A DNA stretch of 64,000 nucleotides from Sphingomonadales bacterium (GTDB lineage: Bacteria; Pseudomonadota; Alphaproteobacteria; SMXS01), in NCBI GenBank assembly GCA_022844405.1, contig JALHLV010000021.1, positions 1 to 64,000 on the forward strand, written 5' to 3'. The notes below the pieces were generated by a model that saw nothing but the letters and a program-made list of their open reading frames with translations, was not told the origin of the DNA and did no database searches. Below, one piece after another: positions 48,943 through 57,621 of the stretch (positions are counted from its first letter, which is position 1; each line of letters opens with the position of its first letter). Position numbers and translations under genes: made by a program.

Positions 48943-49959
48943 CTACGCCGTGAACGGCAGCCGCAACCCCGGCCTCGGCCAGTCGATCGCGATCAGCTGC
49001 CCCAATCCGGACAGCGTCACATAGGCCGTCTTCATGTCCGGGCCGCCGAACGCGACGTTGGTGGCCAGGAAGTCCGTGTTTATCGGCGTGTGCTCGATGG
49101 TCTGGCCATCGGGCGTGATGCGGGTCAGGCCGCCCTTCACCGGGGTGGCGATGACGATGCTGCCGTCTGCCTCCATGGCCAGCGAATCCCAGTAGGTGTT
49201 GCCCCCTGGGGAGGCGACCGTGCGTCCCTGGAAAAGCCCCGGCGCCTTGGCGATCTCGCCTTCGCCGACGATGTCGAAAGCGAGCAGGTGGGCGCTCATG
49301 GATTCCGCCGCGTAGACCGTCTTGCCGTCGGGCGAGATGCCGCAGCCGTTCGGCGTCAGCAGCCCGAACACCGCTTCCTTGACCAGCGAGCCGTCGGGCT
49401 TGCCGTAGTAGAGGCCGCCGCGGTCGGAATCGCGCGAGCGGCCCTGGCCCAAATCGGTGAACCAGAAGCCGCCGTTGCGGTCGAACATCAGGTCGTTGGG
49501 GCCGGTCAGCCTGTGGCCGTTCACCGTGTCGTAGAGCCGCGACACCTTGCCGGTCTTCAGATCGACCCGGTCGATGGAGCCGCCACGGTAATTGTTCGCC
49601 TGGTGGCCGGGCAGCACCAGGCCGCTCGGCAGGGTGTGGAACTCGAAGCCGCCATTGTTGGTGACGTAGCAGGCGCCGTCCGGCCCGATGGCCGCGCCGT
49701 TCGGCCCGCCCGGCACCTCGGCCACCACCTCGACGGTGCCGTCGGGCCAGCATTTGGTCAGCGCCTGGCCCTGGATCTCGGTGACCAGCACGCTGCCGTC
49801 GTTCATCACCACCGGCCCTTCGGGGAAGCGCAGCCCTTCGGCGATCACCCGGTAGTTGACGGCCGGCACCACTTTGGTCGGCGGCGTATAGGCTGGCGTC
49901 GCCCGGCAGGCGTCGATCAGGCTCGGCGACGCGGCTGCGCGTTTTTCCCGGATACCCAT
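48943..49959 (-). CDS. SMP-30/gluconolactonase/LRE family protein
   Basis: A 338-residue six-bladed beta-propeller of the SMP-30/gluconolactonase family. FPEGPVVMNDGSVLVTEI opens the first blade with the metal-ligand glutamate, and GPNDLMFDRNGGFWFTD and NTYWDSLAMEADG supply the expected Asn and Asp ligands. Members hydrolyse lactones or related esters. No signal peptide; the first 34 residues are extra. GGGGAG precedes the ATG. It lies downstream of the SDR on the same strand. Confidence 0.9.
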   Translation of the reverse strand: MGIREKRAAASPSLIDACRATPAYTPPTKVVPAVNYRVIAEGLRFPEGPVVMNDGSVLVTEIQGQALTKCWPDGTVEVVAEVPGGPNGAAIGPDGACYVTNNGGFEFHTLPSGLVLPGHQANNYRGGSIDRVDLKTGKVSRLYDTVNGHRLTGPNDLMFDRNGGFWFTDLGQGRSRDSDRGGLYYGKPDGSLVKEAVFGLLTPNGCGISPDGKTVYAAESMSAHLLAFDIVGEGEIAKAPGLFQGRTVASPGGNTYWDSLAMEADGSIVIATPVKGGLTRITPDGQTIEHTPINTDFLATNVAFGGPDMKTAYVTLSGLGQLIAIDWPRPGLRLPFTA

Positions 49960-50024
49960 GGCTCTCCCCTTCTGCTTCCCCTCAGGAGACTAGCAGAACC
50001 CGGGTCGCCCGGCAGCCGCGACTT

Positions 50025-50792
50025 CTAGAGACCGCCGGCGACGGTGATGATCTCGCCGGTCACCCATGCGGCGGCAGGCGAGGCCAGGTAGACGGCGGCG
50101 CCGCAGATGTCCTCTTCCTTGCCCATGCGCTTCATGGGAATCTGGATCATGGCGACCAGGCCGGGAAGCTGCTCCTCGGTGAGCTTGAGGGCCTCCATGA
50201 ACACCTCGGTCGGGATCGGGCCGGGTGCGATGGCGTTGACCCGGATCTTCGGCGCCAGCTCGGTCGCCAGCGTCTTGGTGAGGCTGTTAACGCCCGCCTT
50301 GGCGGCGCCGTATGGCCCGTTCATCGGCGCCGGCTTGAACGCGGCGATCGACGAGATGTTGATGATCGAGCTGCCCTCCGGCATGCGCTTGGCCGCCGCG
50401 ACGCTGCCCGCCCAGACCGCCTTCAAATTGAGGCCGAGCTGGTAGTCCCACTGGTATTCCGGCAGGTCCATGAAATTGCGCATGGTGCGGTCGTCGGCGC
50501 CGCCCGCGTTGTTGACCCAGATGGTCAGCTTGCCGAGCTGCCTGACGGTTTCCTCGGCCAGATTGTCGATCGCCGCCATGTCCATCATGTCGGTGGTGAT
50601 CGCCGCCGCCTTGCGGCCGAGCGCCCTGATCTCGCCCGCCACCGCCTCGATCTCGGCCGTGCGCCGCGCCGCCACCGCCACGTCGGCGCCGGCTTCCGCC
50701 AGCGCCAGCGCGATCGCCCGGCCGATGCCGCGTCCCGCGCCCGTCACCACCGCCACCTGGCCGTCCAGGCGGAACTGATCCATGATGCTCAT
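50025..50792 (-). CDS. Short-chain dehydrogenase/reductase
   Basis: A 255-residue classical SDR with TGAGRGIGRAIALALAEAGA, NNAGG, and catalytic Ser, Tyr, Lys in NISSIAAF and GPYGAAKAG. It ends AAWVTGEIITVAGGL, typical of the 3-oxoacyl reductase/hydroxysteroid dehydrogenase-like group. It is a close paralogue of the SDR at 62131-62910, sharing PYGA(A/S)K and ELAPKIRVNA(I/V)APGPIPTE. The ATG at 50792 has GGGGAA upstream; an ATG at 50810 is less well placed. It follows the P450 after 82 bases, so cotranscription is likely. Confidence 0.93.
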   Translation of the reverse strand: MSIMDQFRLDGQVAVVTGAGRGIGRAIALALAEAGADVAVAARRTAEIEAVAGEIRALGRKAAAITTDMMDMAAIDNLAEETVRQLGKLTIWVNNAGGADDRTMRNFMDLPEYQWDYQLGLNLKAVWAGSVAAAKRMPEGSSIINISSIAAFKPAPMNGPYGAAKAGVNSLTKTLATELAPKIRVNAIAPGPIPTEVFMEALKLTEEQLPGLVAMIQIPMKRMGKEEDICGAAVYLASPAAAWVTGEIITVAGGL

Positions 50793-50874
50793 GATATTCC
50801 CCGTTGTCACAAACCGGTTTATCCATGGCCCATCGCCCGGGCCACGTCCAGACGCTTGCCTGGGTACGTGACTT

Positions 50875-52137
50875 CTACTTCTTCGGCGTGAACTCGATGT
50901 GCAGTTCCTTCAGAGCGCGCAGCGCGAATGTCGGCCCATGCTTGAAGTCGTTCTTGCCCTCGGCGAACTGGATATGGTCGAACCTGTCGACCATGGCCTT
51001 GAACCCCCAATACAGCTCGCGCCGCGCGAGCGGCGCGCCCAGGCAGTGATGGATGCCCGAACCGAACGCCATGTGGCTGCCGGCGTTCTTGCGGTCCAGG
51101 TCGAGCTTCTCCGGGCAGTCGAAATGCCGCTCGTCGCGGTTGGCCGAGGCGTAGCGGGTGTTGATCATGGCGCCCTTCGGGATGGTGACGCCGTGCATCT
51201 CGATGTCCTTGGCGGCGATGCGGAACAGGCTCTGCACCGGGCTCTCGAGCCGCAGCACCTCCTCGACGAAGGTGCGCAGGTCCTTCTCCACGCCCTGCTT
51301 CAGGCGCGCCCACACATCCGGGTTCTGGATCGCCAGCATCATCCCGGCCGACAGCGCGTTGGTGCTGGTTTCCGAGCCGCCGACGAAGGTATCGGCCATC
51401 ATCTCGGCGTGCAGCTCGTTGTCGTTCAGGGTGCGGCCCCATTCCGGGATCACCGTGTTCACCAGGTCCGACAGCAGGGTTTCGTCGGGCTCCTTGCGCA
51501 GCTTCTCGAAGATCGGCTGGAAATAATGCTGGGCCTCGATCTCCATCTCGACCGACCAGCGTTCCTCTTCCTCGCTCATCATCATGCCGAGGCGCTGCAC
51601 CCAGGCGTCCGTCCAGGCCTTGATCCGCCAGATGTCCTCTTCCTTGGCGCCCATCTGCTTGCCGATGATGATCAGCGGCAGCGGCACGGCGAACTGGTGG
51701 ACCCACTCGCAATGGCCGTCCTTGAGGAAGGCGTCGATCAGCTTGTAGGCGGTCTGCTCGACGGCGGGATCGACTTCCTTGATCTTGCCGGCGCGGAACG
51801 CCACGTCGAACATGGCGCGCATCTGCTTGTGGTTGGGGTCGTCGCGGCCGGCCAGCGTCGGCTCGGGCAGCCAGCCCTTCTCCTCGTAAAGCTTGCGCAT
51901 GCGCTGGACGCGCTCGGGCACCAGCGTCGCCTTGGGGCGCACATTGCTGAAGCCCTCGGTGTCGAGCAGCACCTTGCGCAGGTCGTCATAGCGGGTGATG
52001 AAATAGAAGCCTGTCACCCCGTCCTTCCACACCGGCGCCTCGTCGCGCAGCGTGCGGTAGGCGTCATACGGGAATTCCTGCAGGTCCGGCGCGAAGAAGT
52101 TGAACTCGGGCGTCGGCTTGGTCGTGGTGGTGCTCAT
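50875..52137 (-). CDS. Cytochrome P450
   Basis: A 420-residue soluble P450. The heme loop is FGSGIHHCLGAPLAR with Cys365, the I-helix is FVGGSETSTNAL and the ExxR is EEVLR. The sequence is rather different from the P450 at 21670. It resembles bacterial P450s of terpene, steroid or aromatic catabolism. It is transcribed toward the SDR and SMP-30 genes. No ferredoxin gene is adjacent. Confidence 0.95.
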   Translation of the reverse strand: MSTTTTKPTPEFNFFAPDLQEFPYDAYRTLRDEAPVWKDGVTGFYFITRYDDLRKVLLDTEGFSNVRPKATLVPERVQRMRKLYEEKGWLPEPTLAGRDDPNHKQMRAMFDVAFRAGKIKEVDPAVEQTAYKLIDAFLKDGHCEWVHQFAVPLPLIIIGKQMGAKEEDIWRIKAWTDAWVQRLGMMMSEEEERWSVEMEIEAQHYFQPIFEKLRKEPDETLLSDLVNTVIPEWGRTLNDNELHAEMMADTFVGGSETSTNALSAGMMLAIQNPDVWARLKQGVEKDLRTFVEEVLRLESPVQSLFRIAAKDIEMHGVTIPKGAMINTRYASANRDERHFDCPEKLDLDRKNAGSHMAFGSGIHHCLGAPLARRELYWGFKAMVDRFDHIQFAEGKNDFKHGPTFALRALKELHIEFTPKK

Positions 52138-52236
52138 CGGCTCTCCCCAAAGTCATCGGCGACTGTTTGTACAACCCTTCCGGCGGGGCGGTAAAGGGGT
52201 GCTGAAAAAATGACGCCAGGATTCAGCGCTCCTCTC

Positions 52237-53322
52237 CTACTTCTTCTTTTTCTTTTTGACGGCCTTCTTCTTCTGCACGTGGACGGTGCCCTTGCCGATG
52301 ATCCACGGCAGGTCGAGGAAAGTCTTCACCCCCGACGGCGCGTCGCAGACATAGGGGATGGCGTTGACCGCGTGCATGGCGGTGCCCTGCAGGCCGTCGC
52401 CGATCCAGCGGGCGTCGAAATTCACCTGCATCCGCGGCTCGCCCTCGATGGTCACCGAGTGATCGCCGGTGGGCCATTCGGGCGCGACGCTCTCGTGGAT
52501 GCGCCAGACCGTCTCGTGCACGATCACCTCGGCGCCGTTCGCCACGCCCGCCCATTTCCAGTGCTGGCCGGCGACGGTGCCCTTCTTGACGACGCCCGAT
52601 GCGGTTTCCAGGTCGGCCTTGGCCAACTCGCGCACGCTCGTCGCCGTGATCCCGTCGAGCTTGACGCCGAGCGCGTCGGCGATCATCTGCACGTTCTCCC
52701 TGAACAGCCCCGACAGCCAGAACGAATAGCGCTCGGCATCCTGCTTGAACCGGGCCGGCGTCTTGGAAAAGCCCATCATGTTGAACATGATCTCGGGCGA
52801 AGGGTAATACTGGAAGTTGGATATCTCGCGCACATGGATCTGGTCGACCCGCTTCGACAGCGCCGTCATGGTGATTGGCAGCAGGTCGCCGAGCCAGCCG
52901 GGGTTGAGGCCGGTCGAATGGAAGGTCGAGCCGCCCTTGCGGCAGGCTTCCTCCAGCCGCTTGTTCAGCTTGCTCCCATAGACCTTCGGATACATGTAGC
53001 CGACGGTGGTGATGACGTTCTTGCCCGAGGCCAGCAGCCGGCAGAACGTGTCGATGTCGGCCATCGGATCGGCGCCGTAGACCAGCGACGGCAGCGAGGT
53101 GTGCAGCACCACGTCGGCGTCCATGGCGACGATCTTCTCCACGTCGTTGGTCGCCTTGACGCCGAGCTTGCCGATCCCGGCGATCTCGCCCGCGTCCTGT
53201 CCGGCCTTGGCGTCGGAGAACACATACATGCCGACCAGCTTCAGATCCGGCCGTTCGGCCACCGCGCGCACCGCGTGCCTGCCGACGTTGCCGCTCGACC
53301 ACTGGATGATCTTGTAGGTCAC
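52237..53322 (-). CDS. Dihydrodipicolinate-reductase-like dehydrogenase with poly-lysine tail
   Basis: A 361-residue protein with a Rossmann NAD(P) domain (TYKIIQWSSGNVGRHAVRAV) and a DapB-like C-terminal domain (STFHSTGLNPGWLGDLLP, IHVREISNFQYY). It resembles the 2,4-diaminopentanoate-dehydrogenase/amine-dehydrogenase-like group often found beside P450s in catabolic clusters, not true DapB. The GTG start has GGGAGG 5 bases upstream. The last dozen residues are nearly all lysine (KKKAVKKKKKK), which is unusual for this fold and could bind nucleic acid, membrane or be a stability tag. Substrate unknown. Confidence 0.85.
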   Translation of the reverse strand: MTYKIIQWSSGNVGRHAVRAVAERPDLKLVGMYVFSDAKAGQDAGEIAGIGKLGVKATNDVEKIVAMDADVVLHTSLPSLVYGADPMADIDTFCRLLASGKNVITTVGYMYPKVYGSKLNKRLEEACRKGGSTFHSTGLNPGWLGDLLPITMTALSKRVDQIHVREISNFQYYPSPEIMFNMMGFSKTPARFKQDAERYSFWLSGLFRENVQMIADALGVKLDGITATSVRELAKADLETASGVVKKGTVAGQHWKWAGVANGAEVIVHETVWRIHESVAPEWPTGDHSVTIEGEPRMQVNFDARWIGDGLQGTAMHAVNAIPYVCDAPSGVKTFLDLPWIIGKGTVHVQKKKAVKKKKKK

Positions 53323-53439
53323 GAAAACCTCCCTCGACGTTGCCCGCGTGGCCGCCACGATAGCCGGCGGCCACAGTCGTTTCCAGCCGGTTTGCGTTTT
53401 CGCGCGGCCACGCCTGCGGCCAGGACCGGGGTTTAATAG

Positions 53440-53469
53440 TTGCATTTTAGTTAAAATTAGAAATATATG
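53440..53469 (+). promoter_or_regulatory. Promoter in an AT-rich island upstream of the glycosyltransferase
   Basis: TTGCAT (53440-53445) is followed by 17 or 18 bases and ATATAT/TATATG (53463-53469). The stretch 53430-53470 is the most AT-rich in this half of the window, and sits between divergent genes about 105 bases before the glycosyltransferase ATG. Confidence 0.45.
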
Positions 53470-53572
53470 TCGCTGCCTTGTCCTCCCGGTAAGCTGCGTT
53501 CCACACGGATTGATTGTGCATGCGGCTTGGGCGCTCGCCTTATCCGTGTGGGGTTGGGCCTTGGGAGTGCTT

Positions 53573-54877
53573 ATGCGGCGGTACTATATCAGCGTCAGGG
53601 CGAAGTTCGTCCTCGCCCAGGCCGGCGCCTTGGTGTGGGCGGCGTTCAGTATCTATCTGGCGCTTCCATGGATGGAGCGTCTGGCCGGGACGTTCGGCTG
53701 GCCGCTGACGCTGTTTGCGGTCGGCGGCGTCGCGATCGTTCCGGGCTACAATTGGGCGTTCATGATGTTCAGCCTGCTGCTCGACCGGCGCCCCGACGCG
53801 CCCGAGCCCGCGAGCTATCCGCCGATCACGATCCTCACGGCCGCCTACAACGAGGAGGACAGCATCGAGGCGACGATCGAGTCGATCCTCGCTCAGGGCT
53901 ATCCGGGCGAACTCCAGCTCATCGTCATCGACGACGGCTCGACGGACGCGACGCCCGACATCCTGCGGCGCATCCAGCACCCCCAACTGACGCCCATCAT
54001 CATGCCCAGCAATGGCGGCAAGGCCAAGGCGCTGAACGAGGGTCTGCGCCAGGCCCGCCACGAGATCGTCCTGACGGTGGACGCCGACACCTACATGTAC
54101 CGCGACGCCCTGAAGCTGATCGTCGCGCGTTATCTGGCCGATCCGCCCAACACCGTCGCCGTCGCCGGCGCCATCGCCGTCCGCAATTCGCGCAAGAACT
54201 GGATCACCAAGCTGCAGGAATGGGACTACTTCCACGGCATCTCCGTGGTGAAGCGCATCCAGAGCCTGTACCAGGGCACGCTGGTCGCCCAGGGCGCCTT
54301 CTCGCTCTACGACCGCGACGCGGTCCGGGAGGTGGGCGGCTGGCCCAGCTGCGTCGGCGAGGACATCGTCCTGACCTGGGCCCTGCTCAAGAAGGGCTAC
54401 CGCGTCGGCTATGCCGAGAAGGCCTTGGTCTTCACCAACGTGCCGGAGACCTACCGGCAGCTCTACCGTCAGCGGCAGCGCTGGGCGCGCGGCATGTTCG
54501 AGGCCATGCGGGCCCATCCGGACATCTTCACGACACCGCGGCTCAGCCTCTCGTTCATCGTCATAAATACGCTCTTCCCCTGGATCGATCTGGCGTATCT
54601 GTTCTGCTTCGTCCCCGGCCTGATCGCGGCGGCGTTCGGCTATTACGAGTTCGTCGGGCTCATGACGCTGTTCCTGATCCCGCTGATGCTGATCAACCAC
54701 CTGATCTCGTTCATGGTCCAGAGCCGTACCTTCGGCAAGCGCGGCCTGCGCGTCCGGCGCAACTATCTCGGCTTCCTGCTTTATGCGCTGGCCTGCCAGA
54801 TCATCCTCAGTCCGGCGTCGCTGGCCGGGTATGTCTCCGAGGTACTGCGGCTGAGAAAGATTTGGGGGACGAAATGA
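53573..54877 (+). CDS. PgaC-like processive glycosyltransferase (family 2)
   Basis: A 434-residue inner-membrane GT2 synthase. Two N-terminal helices (about residues 12-30 and 42-68), a cytosolic catalytic domain with IDDGSTDATPD, TVDADTYMY, VGEDIVLT and the processive RQRQRWARG motif, and several C-terminal helices (about 320-430). This layout matches PgaC/IcaA, which polymerise N-acetylglucosamine and thread it through the membrane. GGGAG precedes the ATG at 53573. An upstream in-frame GTG/TTG region would add a further hydrophobic stretch and cannot be excluded. The stop overlaps the next gene (ATGA). Confidence 0.9.
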   Translation: MRRYYISVRAKFVLAQAGALVWAAFSIYLALPWMERLAGTFGWPLTLFAVGGVAIVPGYNWAFMMFSLLLDRRPDAPEPASYPPITILTAAYNEEDSIEATIESILAQGYPGELQLIVIDDGSTDATPDILRRIQHPQLTPIIMPSNGGKAKALNEGLRQARHEIVLTVDADTYMYRDALKLIVARYLADPPNTVAVAGAIAVRNSRKNWITKLQEWDYFHGISVVKRIQSLYQGTLVAQGAFSLYDRDAVREVGGWPSCVGEDIVLTWALLKKGYRVGYAEKALVFTNVPETYRQLYRQRQRWARGMFEAMRAHPDIFTTPRLSLSFIVINTLFPWIDLAYLFCFVPGLIAAAFGYYEFVGLMTLFLIPLMLINHLISFMVQSRTFGKRGLRVRRNYLGFLLYALACQIILSPASLAGYVSEVLRLRKIWGTK

Positions 54878-56325
54878 GACTTTCCCTCGCCATCCTCACC
54901 GTGGCGGCCGTGACCCTGGGCGCGATCGGTTCCGCCGCGGCCGACGCGCCGGATGCGGGCGCCCACATCCGGCAGGGGCGCCAGGCCCTGCTCGACGACC
55001 AGCCGCGGCAGGCGCGCGAGCACTTCAGGGCTGCGCTGGAGGCCCTGCGCGGCCAATCGGCCGACGACGAGGTCGCTGCCCTCTCCGGTCTGGGATATGC
55101 CGGCCTGTGGCTGGGATACGACCGCGAGGCGCGGGATGCGTACCGGCGCGGCCTCGAGATCGCCCGGACCGAGGAGGATCGCCGCGCCATGCGGATCGGG
55201 CTGGCGCGCGCGCTCATCGCCGTCGGCGAGCCACGGCGGGCGCACGAACTGGTGGCGGGCGACGCTGCCGCCGGCAGCGGCGAGGCCGCGCTTCAGTCCG
55301 CGGTCGCCGCCCAGTTCCTGGGATGGAGCGGGTCGGCCGAACGCGCGCTGGCCCAGGCCGCCCCCGACGGCCGCTATGCCGGCCAGAACTGGCAGCAGCG
55401 GCTCTACCGCTACACCGATCAGGTCGTCCGGTTCAACCAGAGCCCGCGGGTCGTCGCCGGCATCGCCTACAGCGACGACAGCGACGACAACGTCAACCGC
55501 ACCTATGCCGCCACCGCCCTGATCCCCGGTCCCAGACCCGGCGACGGATCGTTCAGCCCCACGCTGTGGCAGGCCCATTACGAGCACACCCAGCTCCGCG
55601 AGCCCGGCGGCGACGTGGATCTGAACACCGTCACGGCGGGCCTGGCCTCGCGCATCGATGCCGACTGGGATTATGCCGTTCAGGCCGGCGTCGGTACCAC
55701 GAGCGGCTGGACCTTCGCCACCGGCGCGGCGCGGCTCGCCTACCAGCCCTCCGACAACTGGGGCTTCGAGCTGGGCTTCGACCGGCGCCCCGTGCCGACC
55801 GTGCTGGCGGTGGAAAACCACATCCTGGTCAACGGCTTCAGTGTCAGCGGCTTCGGCACCGTCACCGACATCGGCACTCTGTCCGCCACCTACCTGTACC
55901 AGGATTTCACCGATGGCAATCATCGCAGCAGCGTGGTGGTGCGCGCCACGCCGCGGTTCTACAGCTTCGGTTCGGTGCCGATCAGCATCGGCGTGCAGGG
56001 CTACTACCGCCGCTACGCCAGCGGCGACGCGCCGGTCGCCGCCTATTTCAACCCGCGCCACTACTCGGCCGCGCTGGGCTACGTCATCTACAAGCAGCGG
56101 TTCACGCCGGTCTGGGCCATCGACCTGCGCGCCGGCTTCGGCAGCCAGTCCATCAACGGCCAGTCCAATGCGGTGAAGGACTTCTACGGCACCCTGACCG
56201 GCCTGGTGTCGCCCTGGTTCAAGATCGACCTGAAGGCCGGCTACACCCAGATGGCCACCGTCTTCGGCGCCGGCACCGGCTATCACAACGTCTACCTCGA
56301 AGCCAACCTGTCGGTGCCGTTCTGA
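54874..56325 (+). CDS. PgaA-like outer-membrane polysaccharide porin with TPR N terminus
   Basis: A 483-residue exported protein. A signal peptide (residues 1-23, cut after SAA or AAA) is followed by TPR-like helical repeats (about 25-180, AREHFRAALEAL, ALSGLGYAGLWLGYDREARDAYRRG) and a beta-barrel region to the end (about 185-483) with alternating aromatic strands and a final F. This is the PgaA plan, but at 483 residues it is much shorter than E. coli PgaA (over 800). It would let the polymer made by the coupled synthase leave the cell. The start overlaps the synthase stop by four bases. Confidence 0.85.
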   Translation: MRLSLAILTVAAVTLGAIGSAAADAPDAGAHIRQGRQALLDDQPRQAREHFRAALEALRGQSADDEVAALSGLGYAGLWLGYDREARDAYRRGLEIARTEEDRRAMRIGLARALIAVGEPRRAHELVAGDAAAGSGEAALQSAVAAQFLGWSGSAERALAQAAPDGRYAGQNWQQRLYRYTDQVVRFNQSPRVVAGIAYSDDSDDNVNRTYAATALIPGPRPGDGSFSPTLWQAHYEHTQLREPGGDVDLNTVTAGLASRIDADWDYAVQAGVGTTSGWTFATGAARLAYQPSDNWGFELGFDRRPVPTVLAVENHILVNGFSVSGFGTVTDIGTLSATYLYQDFTDGNHRSSVVVRATPRFYSFGSVPISIGVQGYYRRYASGDAPVAAYFNPRHYSAALGYVIYKQRFTPVWAIDLRAGFGSQSINGQSNAVKDFYGTLTGLVSPWFKIDLKAGYTQMATVFGAGTGYHNVYLEANLSVPF

Positions 56326-56341
56326 CCGGTTGGCGGGGAGA

Positions 56342-56722
56342 TTACCAGATGGTATCTACCGGAGCGTGGCGGAAGGCCCGGTCCGAGGTGACAAGCGAAA
56401 GCCCCCGGCAAATTGCCTGCGCCGCGATCAGCCTGTCCCACGGATCCTTGTGATCCCATTCAAGCACCGCGCCGGTTCGCATATCCAGCGCTTCGAGCGC
56501 AAGCAACGGGATTTTCGCCGCTACGGCATAGTCTTCCAGCTCAAGAACGATGCTGAGCGGAAATTTGCCCCGGCGAGCCTTGTAGGTCAGTTCATAGATC
56601 GAGACAACGCTTGCCCTGACCTCGTTGCCTGGATCGGCGATGGCCGCCCCTGCCTTTTCGGAGAGATGCTCGTCGCCCTTGAGCCACCAGAGCAGTGCGT
56701 TGGTGTCGAGGAGCAGCCTCAA
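56342..56722 (-). CDS. PIN-domain toxin, VapC-like
   Basis: A 126-residue PIN-domain ribonuclease toxin. The acidic metal site is Asp6 (LLLDTNALLWWL), Glu44 (SIYELTYK), Asp93/Asp96 (DPWDRLIAAQA) and Asp114 (LVTSDRAF), all present, so it should be active. Such toxins cut tRNA or rRNA. It starts within the antitoxin stop codon (ATGA) and ends 17 bases from the convergent porin gene. Confidence 0.92.
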   Translation of the reverse strand: MRLLLDTNALLWWLKGDEHLSEKAGAAIADPGNEVRASVVSIYELTYKARRGKFPLSIVLELEDYAVAAKIPLLALEALDMRTGAVLEWDHKDPWDRLIAAQAICRGLSLVTSDRAFRHAPVDTIW

Positions 56723-57006
56723 CGCTTTTCACGATCCTTGGGCAAGCCGATCCAGATACCGATCCCGTCGGTCCCTTCGCCTTCCATGATCGCCTGATCC
56801 TCAGGATCGAGAGGCTCGAAGGCTTCGGGCGGCAATCTCCAGTGTTTGGCGATGCCTGGGACGCGCGGCTTCTGCTGCGGCAGTGGCACCAGTTTGGCGA
56901 GCGGCTTGCCGTTGCGGGAGATGATCACCTCCTCGCCAGCCGCCGCGCGGGTGACCAGTTCGGAAAGGTGGGCTTTCGCCTCGGCGATGTTGACTGGCTT
57001 GTTCAT
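56719..57006 (-). CDS. Phd/YefM-type antitoxin
   Basis: A 95-residue Phd/YefM antitoxin. The DNA-binding half is VNIAEAKAHLSELVTRAAAGEEVIISRNGKPLAKLVP (residues about 5-41 in consecutive strands and helices), and a flexible C-terminal part binds the toxin. It precedes and overlaps the PIN toxin gene. No Shine-Dalgarno is visible before the ATG, and the predicted transcription start falls at or just next to it, so the mRNA may be leaderless. Confidence 0.9.
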   Translation of the reverse strand: MNKPVNIAEAKAHLSELVTRAAAGEEVIISRNGKPLAKLVPLPQQKPRVPGIAKHWRLPPEAFEPLDPEDQAIMEGEGTDGIGIWIGLPKDREKR

Positions 57007-57012
57007 GGCGTC

Positions 57013-57041
57013 AATATGGGGTTACGCTGACAGTTGGTCAA
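57013..57041 (-). promoter_or_regulatory. Promoter of the Phd/PIN toxin-antitoxin operon
   Basis: On the minus strand TTGACC (57041-57036), 17 bases, then CATATT (57018-57013). The ATG at 57006 starts 6-7 bases after the -10 box. Two GTTGGTCA copies (57033-57040 and 57046-57053, 13 bases apart) overlap and flank the -35 box as a possible operator. Confidence 0.5.
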
Positions 57042-57097
57042 CCGGGTTGGTCATATCAGCCGGGTGGGAAGATTTGTAGTTACCAGGGGGAAAAGCG

Positions 57098-57523
57098 ATG
57101 GCCGATACCGCGCAATATGTCGCCGACCGCATGGCGCTGATGGACGTGATGCTGAAATACGCCAAGGGCTGCGACAACCGCGACCTGGCGCTCTACCGCT
57201 CCTGCTTCGCCGACGACGCGGTGATCACCGGCTTCGGCGACGTCACCTACAACAGCGGCGATGCCTGGACCGCCTACGTGGTCGAGGCGCTGGGACGCTT
57301 CGGGCCCACCCAGCACATGCTGGGCCCGCAGCTCGCCACCATCGACGGCGACACCGCCGAGTGCCGCACCGACGTGCAGGCCACCCACTATCTGAAGGAC
57401 GAGGCCAGCACCACGATGACGCTCTGGGCCACCTACGAGACCCGGATGAAGCGCATCAACGGCGAATGGAAGATCGCCCGCCACCACCTGGTACCGCGCG
57501 GACGGCGGAGCCAGGCGGATTGA
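57098..57523 (+). CDS. SnoaL/NTF2-like protein
   Basis: A 141-residue protein with the NTF2-like cone fold of the SnoaL_4/DUF4440-like group: a helical start (YVADRMALMDVMLKYAKGCDNRDLALYRSCFADDAV), then curved strands (ATIDGDTAECRTDVQATHYL, MTLWATYETRMKRINGEWKIARHHLV). Relatives include dehydratases, isomerases and ring-hydroxylating dioxygenase small-subunit-like proteins. Asp and His positions that could act as acid/base lie at the cavity mouth, but the reaction is unknown. Confidence 0.85.
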   Translation: MADTAQYVADRMALMDVMLKYAKGCDNRDLALYRSCFADDAVITGFGDVTYNSGDAWTAYVVEALGRFGPTQHMLGPQLATIDGDTAECRTDVQATHYLKDEASTTMTLWATYETRMKRINGEWKIARHHLVPRGRRSQAD

Positions 57524-57621
57524 GGTCGAGGGTAGTACCGGCCAGGCGGATGGTCAGTCCAAACGGGTTCGGTAGACTGTCAACGTAATCATCCGGTTGG
57601 TAATCAGTTGCCCGGAGCGTG

